64,000 bases of DNA, taken from the NCBI GenBank assembly GCA_000751595.1, contig CCMH01000004.1, positions 186,001-250,000 on the forward strand. Direction: 5' to 3'. Every line of letters starts with the position of its first letter. The stretch's first letter is position 1. Shown in pieces: positions 46,017-53,952 of this stretch. The position numbers and the translations under genes were made by a program. The stretch comes from Weeksella massiliensis (GTDB lineage Bacteria > Bacteroidota > Bacteroidia > Flavobacteriales > Weeksellaceae). The notes under the pieces are model-generated. The model was not told where the DNA came from, did not search any database, and worked only from the letters and a program-made list of their open reading frames with translations.

Positions 46017-47069
46017 ATGAAAACAGCACAACAAAAGTTCGAAATTGGAATTGGCATGTTTGGTGATCTTCGGATTGATGAAAAAACTGGCTATAAACAA
46101 ACTCCACAACAACGCTTACAAGAAATAGTACGCGAAGTGCAATTAATGGATGAAACAGGAATCGATTTCTTTGGGATTGGCGAACATCATCGTTCGGATT
46201 ATGCCGTTAGTGCACCAGAAATTCTTTTGGCAGCCCTATCTACTGTTACCAAAAATATTCGTTTAGGGAGTGCTGTTTCGGTTATAAGTTCTGCTGATCC
46301 GGTGAAATTATTTCAAGATTTTTCTACCATAGATTTGTTGAGTAATGGACGAGCAGAAATTATGGCAGGTCGTGGCTCTTTTATCGAATCGTTTCCGTTA
46401 TTTGGCTATGATCTCCAAAACTATGATGCGTTATTTGATGAAAAACTTCGCTTATTATTAAAACTTTCTACAAAAGAAGTCATCAATTGGAAAGGAAATT
46501 TTAGAGCTCCTATTGTCAATCAAACCATTTATCCTCAACCGATCCAAAAACCAATTCCGATTTGGGTTGCTGTCGGTGGCACAACGTCGTCGGTTATTCG
46601 TGCGGCAAAACTTGGTTTGCCAATAATGTTGGCAATTATCGGTGGAAATTGGCGAAGCTTCTTACCACTTGTCGAAATGTATCAGCAAGCTTATGAGGAA
46701 GCTGGACATCCGAAAGAAAACTATCAGATTGGTGTACATTTGCATTCTTTTTTTGGAGAAGATGGCACGGATTGGATTAATCAATACTATACTCTGTATG
46801 CAGAACAAATGGATCGTGTAGGAAAATCGAGAAATTGGCCTCCTTACCAACGTCCGCACTACGATTATGGTCGTTCGCCGGAAGGACATTTGGTTGTAGA
46901 CGATGTCGATAAATCAATTGATAAAATTGTAGAGATTGTTAAAACTTTTGGTTTAACGCGTTTCTCAGCTCATATGGATGTCGGGAGTCCGAGTCATCTT
47001 GATATGATGAAATCCATAGAAATTTTTGCAACTAAAATTGCACCTAAAGTAAAAGAAGCGCTTCGATAA
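46017..47069 (+). CDS. LLM class flavin-dependent oxidoreductase
   Basis: 350 residues. The start FEIGIGMFGDLRIDEKTGYK, FFGIGEHHRSDYAVSAPEI, LGSAVSVISSADPVKLFQDF and AEIMAGRGSFIESFPLFGYD place it in the luciferase-like superfamily, in a branch annotated as FMN-dependent oxidoreductases of unknown substrate. It is in a different sub-branch from the protein at 11213. Follows miaE after 27 bases and ends in a strong terminator, so probably co-transcribed with miaE. Confidence 0.85.
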   Translation: MKTAQQKFEIGIGMFGDLRIDEKTGYKQTPQQRLQEIVREVQLMDETGIDFFGIGEHHRSDYAVSAPEILLAALSTVTKNIRLGSAVSVISSADPVKLFQDFSTIDLLSNGRAEIMAGRGSFIESFPLFGYDLQNYDALFDEKLRLLLKLSTKEVINWKGNFRAPIVNQTIYPQPIQKPIPIWVAVGGTTSSVIRAAKLGLPIMLAIIGGNWRSFLPLVEMYQQAYEEAGHPKENYQIGVHLHSFFGEDGTDWINQYYTLYAEQMDRVGKSRNWPPYQRPHYDYGRSPEGHLVVDDVDKSIDKIVEIVKTFGLTRFSAHMDVGSPSHLDMMKSIEIFATKIAPKVKEALR

Positions 47070-47102
47070 GAAACTTTTTTATTAAACTAATAAAATCAAA
47101 TA

Positions 47103-47132
47103 AAAAGCTCACTAATATTAGCGAGCTTTTTT
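47103..47132 (+). terminator. Intrinsic terminator of miaE and the oxidoreductase gene
   Basis: AAAAGCTC.CTAA and TTAG.GAGCTTTT arms, followed by T. Confidence 0.8.
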
Positions 47133-47210
47133 ATTTCGAATATAGTAACAGTTACGTAATCAATTTATTGTTAAAATAATTTATCTTTAAGGCTTCTAAA
47201 AATCCAAAAT

Positions 47211-48218
47211 ATGAAGAAACCATTACTTATTATTGCAATCGCTGCATTGTTTGTTTCGTGCAATTCATCAGACAAGCAACAAGAAAACTCTGGTCAATCA
47301 ACGGAAACTACTCTCGATTTAGAACAAAATAATTCAGAGGAAAACACGACTTCTCATTTCGATATTGAAAAGATTCCGTTTACCAACGCAGATATAGGAG
47401 ATTTTCCTTTTATTACGCTTCCAGAAGGATTGCGCTCGATGAACAAACCATTTGAGCGAAAATTTGACATTTGTTTTTTTCCGATCGATGGTAAAATGAC
47501 GCCTTTTGAAGGAAGATTGTATAAAATAAACGTGACCAATGAACGGGGCGAAGAATATTCTCAACATTATTTCGAAAAAAGTATGGACGATTATTTACGT
47601 TCTGTTGGAGCGGTAAAAGTTTTTGACGGCGAGATTACCAAAGAAGAATACAATCGTTATCATAAACAAGATCCCAATAAAGGAAATGATGGCGACATAG
47701 GATATGGTCCTGGAGAAAACATAAAATTCTATGTGATTCGCACGAAAGATAAAGGAAATATTTACATTCAATTTACCTCTAATAATGCTGGAGGAAAACT
47801 TAATGTATTACAAGAAGAAGCGTTTCAACAAACGATAACCAAAGTTACAGCTGATGAAATTGCGAAAGATTTAACTGAAAAAGGAAAGTCAATTGTATAT
47901 ATCAATTTTGATGTCGATCAATCGAGTATCAAAGCTGAAGGAAAAGAAGTGGTGAACCAAATTACCGAAGCTTTACAACGAGATAACACGGTAAAAATTT
48001 CGATTGAAGGTCATACGGATAACACAGGAGATGCTGCGCACAACAAGAAATTATCAACTGAACGTGCCAATGCCGTTATGAATTCTCTGATCGCCAATGG
48101 AATTGATAAATCTCGATTAACCGCAAAAGGTTTTGGTGCAGAAAATCCTTTAGTAGCCAATGATTCTGAAGAAAACAAAGCGAAAAACCGCCGAGTGGAA
48201 TTGGTGAAAGTAAAATAA
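47211..48218 (+). CDS. OmpA-family lipoprotein
   Basis: 335 residues, lipobox LFVSCNSS (Cys17), then a Ser/Glu/Asn-rich linker (19-45), a central domain of about 160 residues with no recognised family, and a C-terminal OmpA/MotB peptidoglycan-binding domain (IYINFDVDQSSIKAEG; ISIEGHTDNTGDAAHNKKLS; KNRRVEL). The Asp and Arg that grip diaminopimelate (GHTDNTG and NRRVE) are present. Predicted to tie the outer membrane to the wall. Flanked by terminators, so a single gene. Confidence 0.9.
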   Translation: MKKPLLIIAIAALFVSCNSSDKQQENSGQSTETTLDLEQNNSEENTTSHFDIEKIPFTNADIGDFPFITLPEGLRSMNKPFERKFDICFFPIDGKMTPFEGRLYKINVTNERGEEYSQHYFEKSMDDYLRSVGAVKVFDGEITKEEYNRYHKQDPNKGNDGDIGYGPGENIKFYVIRTKDKGNIYIQFTSNNAGGKLNVLQEEAFQQTITKVTADEIAKDLTEKGKSIVYINFDVDQSSIKAEGKEVVNQITEALQRDNTVKISIEGHTDNTGDAAHNKKLSTERANAVMNSLIANGIDKSRLTAKGFGAENPLVANDSEENKAKNRRVELVKVK

Positions 48219-48273
48219 GAAGGCTTAGCTGTTCTGAAAGACAGCTTCTTAATATCAAAAATAAAATCATAAA

Positions 48274-48304
48274 AAAAAGCTCTATACTTTACTATAGAGC
48301 TTTT
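48274..48304. terminator. Bidirectional terminator between ompA-like and nrdA genes
   Basis: AAAAGCTCTATA and TATAGAGCTTTT arms with a 7-base loop, flanked by A on the left and T on the right. Confidence 0.85.
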
Positions 48305-48316
48305 GATATTTATTGG

Positions 48317-50005
48317 TTAAGCTTCACAAGAAACGCAGCTTACTAAGTTCGATACTAATTCTTTAGCAACCGATTGTGAGCGCTGATAGTATAAAGTTTT
48401 CACCCCTAATTGCCAAGCTTCGATCATTAAACGATTTACTTCTTTTACTGGTAAATTCGCAGGAATATTTAAGTTCAATGATTGAGATTGATCCACAAAT
48501 TTCTGACGAATAGCTGCTTGTTGAACAATTTCTAATTGAGAAATTTCTTTAAAGGTTTTGAAAACCGATTTTTCATTTTCTGTCAATTCGGCAATATGCT
48601 GCACAGAACCTCCGTTCAACATAATTCCTCTCCACACATCTTCATTGTCCAAGCCTTTTTCTTCTAACAGTTTTTTCAGGTATTTATTTTTTCGCATAAA
48701 GTTTCCTTTCGATAAACCTGCTTTGTAATAGTTGGATGAAAAAGGTTCGATACCTGGAGAAGTTTGTCCTAAAATCGCCGAAGACGACGTTGTTGGGGCA
48801 ATCGCCAAAGTGGTTGTGTTTCTTCTTCCATACCCTTTCAGAAGTTCAGGTTCTCCATAAATACGTGCCAGTTCTTCTGAGGCTTTATCTGCTTTTGATT
48901 GGATATGTTTGAAAATTTCTGTTGTTCTTAATTTAGCTTCCATTCCCTCGAAAGGAATCATGTTTTTCTGAAGGTAAGAATGCCATCCTAAAACGCCTAA
49001 ACCTAATGCGCGGTGTCTTTTTGCAAAGCGATTCGCTGCGGTTAAGTAATAATTTCCTTCTGTTTTTTCTATAAATTCTTGTAGAACTGCATCCAAAAAG
49101 AAAATAGCCAAACGAACGGCTTCGGTATCTTTCCATTCATCATACAATTCCAAGTTCATAGAAGATAAACAACAAATAAACGATTCATCGCGAGAAGAAG
49201 GCAACATAATTTCCGAACAAAGATTACTCGCATTGATTCTCATGTTGAGATCTTTGTACACTTGCGGTTTATTTTTGTTGACGTTATCTGAGAAGAAAAT
49301 ATACGGTAAACCTTTTTCTTGTCTCGATTCTAAAACTTTTGCCCAAATATTGCGCTTTTCCATGTCGCCATCAACCATCTCTTGCATCCAATAATCGGGT
49401 ACACAAACACCGTAGAATAAATTCTGAATCGGATTTCCGATAGATTTTATTTTCAAAAACTCTTCAATATCCGAATGGTCAATATCCAAATAAGCAGCAA
49501 AAGCACCACGACGAACCCCTCCTTGAGAAATGGTATCCATCGCCGTATCGAAAAGTTTCATAAAACTTACCGCTCCACTACTCTTTCCGTTATCGGTAAC
49601 CGCAGAACCACGTTCGCGTAACTCACCAAAATAACCCGATGTTCCGCCACCGATTTTGGTTTGCATAATCACTTCGCCCAATTTATGGGTAATTCCTTCT
49701 ATACTGTCGGGAATATGCACATTGAAACATGAAATTGGTAAACCACGTTCAGTTCCCATATTGGCCCAAATAGGTGAACTTAAACTCATCCATCCACGCT
49801 CGATCATCTCCTTAAAAGATTCTTGCATTTCTGGTTTGTACAATCTTCTTGCAGCAGCCGCTGTAATACGGTCAATTGCACCTTCGACGGTTTCTCCTTT
49901 CAAAAGATAACCGCGATTAAGGATCTGTTCTGATTCTGAATTCTTCCACCAAAGTTTTGGGGTTTCTTCAGTATGGTCTGATGAACTGAGTGATATATTC
50001 TCCAT
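48317..50005 (-). CDS. nrdA: Ribonucleotide reductase class Ia, alpha subunit
   Basis: 562 residues. Active-site elements: SSPIWANMGTERGLPISCFN with the first redox Cys, NASNLCSEIMLPSSRDESFIC (NLCxE, thiyl Cys and Glu, then second Cys region), LAIAPTTSSSAILG (P-loop-like), and the C-terminal CVSC pair that passes electrons from thioredoxin. It is clearly shorter than E. coli NrdA (761) because the N-terminal ATP-cone is missing: the protein starts just before the catalytic domain (WWKNSESEQILNRGYLL). It makes dNDPs from NDPs with NrdB, encoded upstream after 57 bases. Confidence 0.95.
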   Translation of the reverse strand: MENISLSSSDHTEETPKLWWKNSESEQILNRGYLLKGETVEGAIDRITAAAARRLYKPEMQESFKEMIERGWMSLSSPIWANMGTERGLPISCFNVHIPDSIEGITHKLGEVIMQTKIGGGTSGYFGELRERGSAVTDNGKSSGAVSFMKLFDTAMDTISQGGVRRGAFAAYLDIDHSDIEEFLKIKSIGNPIQNLFYGVCVPDYWMQEMVDGDMEKRNIWAKVLESRQEKGLPYIFFSDNVNKNKPQVYKDLNMRINASNLCSEIMLPSSRDESFICCLSSMNLELYDEWKDTEAVRLAIFFLDAVLQEFIEKTEGNYYLTAANRFAKRHRALGLGVLGWHSYLQKNMIPFEGMEAKLRTTEIFKHIQSKADKASEELARIYGEPELLKGYGRRNTTTLAIAPTTSSSAILGQTSPGIEPFSSNYYKAGLSKGNFMRKNKYLKKLLEEKGLDNEDVWRGIMLNGGSVQHIAELTENEKSVFKTFKEISQLEIVQQAAIRQKFVDQSQSLNLNIPANLPVKEVNRLMIEAWQLGVKTLYYQRSQSVAKELVSNLVSCVSCEA

Positions 50006-50062
50006 TGTAATTGCGATGTAATTATGTGTTAGGTTATGTAGTTTTTATATAAATATTTTGAT

Positions 50063-51037
50063 CTAAAATAAATCTTCTCCGGTAATACTCTTATCGTGTT
50101 TTGTGTATTCTACTGGTCTTTTTGCAAAGAAATCATCTAAACTATTGGCAAAAACTTCTTCTTCGAACCACGCCATAGGCTGGTATTCTTCTGAGGTAAT
50201 ATTGAAAATTTTACCAAAACCAATTTTCAACATGCTTTCATCAACACGATATTTCATGAAATTTAATAAATCTTTTTTCTGAATCGTTTCGATTTCACCT
50301 TGTTCGAAAATCCAATCCAAAATTTGCGCCTCCACTTCGATCGAATGTAAAACGACCTCTTTTATTTCTTGTTTGGTTTCTTCTGAAAAGAAATCAGGGA
50401 ATTCTTCTTTGATTTTATTCACGATATAAATTCCTGCATTGGCATGAATTTGTTCATCAACCGACGTCCAAGCAATAATATTCGATACGTTTTTCATGTA
50501 ACCTTTGAAACGAGTAAACGATAAAATAATCGCAAACTGACTGAATAAAGATACGTTTTCGATAAGAATACTAAACAAAATCAACGAAATAACATACGAT
50601 TTTCTATCCGATGATTTCGCATCTTTCAAGGCATTTGATAAATAGTCCACTCGCCCTTTGATCACTGGATTATCTAACAAAGTTTGGAAATCATCATTGT
50701 ATCCCAAAACTTCTAATAATCGAGAATAAGCTTCTGAATGACGGAATTCACACTCCGCAAAAGTAGCTCCTAAACCATTGAATTCAGGTTTCGGAAAATG
50801 ATCATAAATATCTCCCCAAAACGTTTTAACAGCAACTTCTATCTGCGCAATCGCCAATAAACTATGCTTGATTGCAGTTCGTTCTGCCAAACTAAGATGA
50901 GAATGAAAATCTTGTGTGTCCGCCGTAAAATCTACTTCACTATGCACCCAAAAAGCTTTATTAATGGCTTCGGTAAAAGTTAGAATCTCTGGATATTCGA
51001 AGGGTTTATAATTTATTCTTTTATCAAATATTGACAT
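50063..51037 (-). CDS. nrdB: Ribonucleotide reductase class Ia, beta subunit
   Basis: 324 residues. Iron ligands and radical Tyr in ECEFRHSEAYSRLLEVLG (E..H...Y, near 100-117, same spacing as E. coli Glu115, His118, Tyr122), further ligands in FSILIENVSLFSQF and TSVDEQIHANAG. So it is a di-iron tyrosyl-radical protein, class Ia. There is no N-terminal ATP-cone, unlike some Bacteroidota NrdB. Transcribed first of the pair, behind a leader of about 240 bases. Confidence 0.95.
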   Translation of the reverse strand: MSIFDKRINYKPFEYPEILTFTEAINKAFWVHSEVDFTADTQDFHSHLSLAERTAIKHSLLAIAQIEVAVKTFWGDIYDHFPKPEFNGLGATFAECEFRHSEAYSRLLEVLGYNDDFQTLLDNPVIKGRVDYLSNALKDAKSSDRKSYVISLILFSILIENVSLFSQFAIILSFTRFKGYMKNVSNIIAWTSVDEQIHANAGIYIVNKIKEEFPDFFSEETKQEIKEVVLHSIEVEAQILDWIFEQGEIETIQKKDLLNFMKYRVDESMLKIGFGKIFNITSEEYQPMAWFEEEVFANSLDDFFAKRPVEYTKHDKSITGEDLF

Positions 51038-51282
51038 TTTGTTTCTTGTTTTTTTGTTGTTTAATCGTGTGTTTTGAATGGTCGTTGTTTCATTAAAAAT
51101 GAATAACCTATTCGTACTAAATTCGTTAAGATTATTCGCTATTTTTTCTACAACTTTTCCAAAGTTAGGATAAGTATTTTAATTCGAACGAATGCTTTTT
51201 ATTAAATTTTCGAACATTATCAACAAGTTATTAACTAATTGATAAGCAATCATCTACGAAAGACTGATTTTGTTCGGTTTTG

Positions 51283-51290
51283 CAAATATA
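51283..51290 (-). promoter_or_regulatory. -7 promoter element of nrdB-nrdA
   Basis: TATATTTG on the minus strand, about 245 bases before the nrdB start; gives a long leader. Confidence 0.5.
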
Positions 51291-51360
51291 CAAAATAAGA
51301 TTATAGAATTATCTTACCCTCATTCTAAATAAAAAGACTTAAAAAAACTGCTTTAATATA

Positions 51361-51404
51361 CAAAAAATTTTGGTAGAATAATGTACGTCATCCTACCAAA
51401 ATTT
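51361..51404 (-). terminator. Intrinsic terminator of the first M13 peptidase gene
   Basis: AAATTTTGGTAG and CTACCAAAATTT arms pair over 12 bases, followed on the minus strand by T-run (TTTTTTG). Confidence 0.85.
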
Positions 51405-51434
51405 CAGGTTAAAAATTGAGTATTCAACAAAACA

Positions 51435-53444
51435 TTACCAGATCACAATTCGATCTTTTTTAGGCACGTAAAGTTTATCTCCTTTTTTCACATTGAATGC
51501 GTCATAAAAAGCATCAATATTTACCAACGGTCCAAACGCACGGAAATATCCAGGCGAATGCGGATCGGTTTTAACTTGATTGATCACGGCTTCATCGGTT
51601 GTTTTGGTTCGCCAAATCGTTGCCCAAGACAAGAAAAAACGTTGTTGTTGCGTGAAACCATCAATTTTCGGTAAAGTTCCTTTGTCTTTCAGGTACATCA
51701 TCAGCGCATCATAAGCCACAGCTGCACCTCCTAAATCGCCAATATTTTCACCTAATGTAAATTGACCATTTACAAAAGTTCCTTTCACTGGTTCGTACTT
51801 GTCGTATTGTGCTGCCAGAGCTGCAGAGGCCGCTTTGAATTTTTCTTCATCTTGCGGAGTCCACCAATTTTCCAAGTTACCATCACCATTGTATTTGGCA
51901 CCAGAATCGTCAAAACCATGAGAAATTTCGTGTCCAATAACCGCTCCAATTCCACCAAAATTTACCGCAGGATCAGCTTTGTAATTATAGAAAGGAGATT
52001 GTAGAATCGCAGCCGGGAAAACAATTTCGTTTGCCGACGGACGGAAATAGGCATTCACAGTTTGTGGCGACATTCCCCAACGTGATTTATCTACCGGTTG
52101 CCCCACATCTTTTAGGTTTTCTTGGAAAGACCATTGACGGATTAATAAGGCATTTTCAATCAAGTTTTTACCGGTTATTTGTAGACCAGAATAATCTCTC
52201 CATTTGTCTGGATAACCAATTTTTACGGTAAATTTATTCAGTTTTTCTAATGCTTTTTCTTTCGTTGCAGGTGACATCCAAGCTAAATTTTTGATGTGCA
52301 TATCAAATGATTTGAATATATACGAAATCATTTCTTCTGCATTGGCTTTTGCCTCTGCCGGGAAATTATCCTTCACATAAATTTTCCCTAACAACTCGCC
52401 AACATTATTGTTTACATAAGCTAAACCACGTTTATCTAATGGGCGTTGTTCTTTTTGTCCAGCCAATTTTTGTCCATAAAAAGAGAAGTTCAATGCATCT
52501 AAATCTGTGGTTGAAAGTGATGAAAAACGATCCAATAATTGAAACGTCAAATACGCTTTGATATCAGTCAGGTTTTCTTGTATCAACAATTGATTTAAGC
52601 CTTCGAAATATTTAACCTCAGAAATAATAACTTCATCAACATTGACTCCGTAAGTTTTCATAAACTTTTCTAAATCAACAACTTTTACTAAATTCTTAAG
52701 GTCTTTTGTTTTATAAACATTGTACCGTTTATCGGGATCACGAGCTTCAACAACCGTTTTTAGATTGTTTGCAATTTGTTTCTCAAAAGCCAAAACACGT
52801 GGCCCTTTTAGATCTTTTGTTTTAGAACCGCTATACGGATAAAGTTGATTGATATAAGTGATATATTGATCTAAAGTTTCTTTGTTTCTTTCGTCCTCTA
52901 CCTGATAATAAGTTCTTCCCAAACCAAGGCTTCCTCCACCTAAATATACTGCATTGATGTCTGAATTTTTCATATCAGCAGAAGCAAAAAAGCTATAAAA
53001 AGGATTAAGGCCGAGTGGCGTAACTTTGGTAAGATAAGCTTCTAAATCTGCGATAGATTTCAGATTATTTATTTGCTCGATATAAGGGGCAATAGGCTGT
53101 AAACCAACTTTGTTTCGCGTTTCAAGATCGATATAACTATGATAAAGATCGGTGATTTTTTGTTCATCAGAACCTGCAAGATGTTTTTTACCGTCTAAAT
53201 CTTTTAACAATTGCAAAGTAACTTTATCAGTTGCATCACGCAATTCATCAAAACTTCCCCAACGGCTACGATCGGCCGGAATTTCGGCTTTTTTCATCCA
53301 ATTTCCGTTCACGTAATTATAGAAATCATCTTGTGGACGAACCGAAGTGTCCATATAATCCAACCGAATAAATTGGTTTGTTTCTTGCGCAGTTGCTGTA
53401 AGCGCCGTGAATAAGGCACCTCCTAACATGAGCTGTTTTTTCAT
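51435..53444 (-). CDS. M13-family metallopeptidase (neprilysin/PepO-like), copy 1
   Basis: 669 residues from the ATG at 53444 (MKKQLMLGG), signal peptide ending TATAQE. Zinc site VIGHEISHGFDDSGAKY (HExxH) and ENIGDLGGAAVAYDA (third ligand Glu, ExxxD), substrate-binding NAYFRPSANEIVFPAAILQ, and the closing FGPLVNIDAFYDAF and KKDRIVIW. Periplasmic endopeptidase acting on short peptides. A closely similar copy lies upstream (53953-55974); large blocks of the C-terminal third are nearly identical. Confidence 0.93.
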   Translation of the reverse strand: MKKQLMLGGALFTALTATAQETNQFIRLDYMDTSVRPQDDFYNYVNGNWMKKAEIPADRSRWGSFDELRDATDKVTLQLLKDLDGKKHLAGSDEQKITDLYHSYIDLETRNKVGLQPIAPYIEQINNLKSIADLEAYLTKVTPLGLNPFYSFFASADMKNSDINAVYLGGGSLGLGRTYYQVEDERNKETLDQYITYINQLYPYSGSKTKDLKGPRVLAFEKQIANNLKTVVEARDPDKRYNVYKTKDLKNLVKVVDLEKFMKTYGVNVDEVIISEVKYFEGLNQLLIQENLTDIKAYLTFQLLDRFSSLSTTDLDALNFSFYGQKLAGQKEQRPLDKRGLAYVNNNVGELLGKIYVKDNFPAEAKANAEEMISYIFKSFDMHIKNLAWMSPATKEKALEKLNKFTVKIGYPDKWRDYSGLQITGKNLIENALLIRQWSFQENLKDVGQPVDKSRWGMSPQTVNAYFRPSANEIVFPAAILQSPFYNYKADPAVNFGGIGAVIGHEISHGFDDSGAKYNGDGNLENWWTPQDEEKFKAASAALAAQYDKYEPVKGTFVNGQFTLGENIGDLGGAAVAYDALMMYLKDKGTLPKIDGFTQQQRFFLSWATIWRTKTTDEAVINQVKTDPHSPGYFRAFGPLVNIDAFYDAFNVKKGDKLYVPKKDRIVIW

Positions 53445-53560
53445 AGCTTTCTTTTTTTGATATATGATTTTGAAATTATTATACTTTTCTATCAATAATG
53501 GAAACTAATTCTAGCTGATTTTTCAACTCCTAAATAGAATCTATTTTTGCTAATATAAAC

Positions 53561-53592
53561 AAAAAAACTCTACCTTTTGGGTAGAGTTTTTT
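53561..53592 (-). terminator. Intrinsic terminator of the rhodanese gene
   Basis: AAAAACTCTACC and GGTAGAGTTTTT arms with a short loop and T-run on the minus strand. Confidence 0.8.
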
Positions 53593-53613
53593 ATCGGCTA
53601 TCTGGAAGCGATC

Positions 53614-53949
53614 TTACGCCTTCAGGATTTCATTTACATCATCGGCTCCTCCTCCATTGTACACATCTTCCACTCCATTTTGTTGCATAAATTGTGCAGC
53701 AGTTGCAGAACGATTTCCACTTCGGCAAAAGAAAACCAATGGTTTTGCCATTTCTTTTATTTCTTCTACTTTTTGCGGAACTTCTCCTAATGGAATATTG
53801 ATTGCTCCTTCAACTACCCCATCCATTTCTAATTCATATGGTTCGCGTACATCGATAAGGGTTGCATTTGGATTTTTTATTGCTTCTGTTGTTGTCATTT
53901 TTATAATTTTCTTTCGTTCTTTATACCAATTAATAATTTTTCTGAACAT
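53614..53949 (-). CDS. Rhodanese-like domain protein
   Basis: 111 residues as called; a later ATG at 53898 (MTTTEAIKNPN) would give 94 residues, the usual single-domain size. NATLIDVREPYELEMDG and VFFCRSGNRSATAAQFM, with active-site Cys in CRSGNRS, are the rhodanese (GlpE/PspE-like) motifs. Probably moves sulfane sulfur. TATATTTG overlaps the last codons of the upstream M13 gene and ends 7 bases before the first ATG, so this gene may have its own promoter while also being reached by readthrough. It splits two M13 paralogues. Confidence 0.88.
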   Translation of the reverse strand: MFRKIINWYKERKKIIKMTTTEAIKNPNATLIDVREPYELEMDGVVEGAINIPLGEVPQKVEEIKEMAKPLVFFCRSGNRSATAAQFMQQNGVEDVYNGGGADDVNEILKA

Positions 53950-53952
53950 AGT

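Larger units (their letters stand above)
51038..51434. other. 397-bp intergenic region: nrd leader and upstream terminator
   Basis: Holds the terminator of the M13 peptidase gene (51361-51404), a TATATTTG promoter element for nrdB-nrdA on the minus strand (51283-51290), and a long AT-rich leader of about 240 bases without a gene. TTATCAACA at 51217-51225 differs at one base from the DnaA box TTATCCACA. No convincing NrdR box pair was found. Confidence 0.55.

Noticed and set aside
48219-48252. Hairpin AGCTGT...ACAGCT after the OmpA-like gene as terminator
   Set aside because: No T-run follows; the stronger symmetric hairpin at 48274-48304 is the likely terminator.
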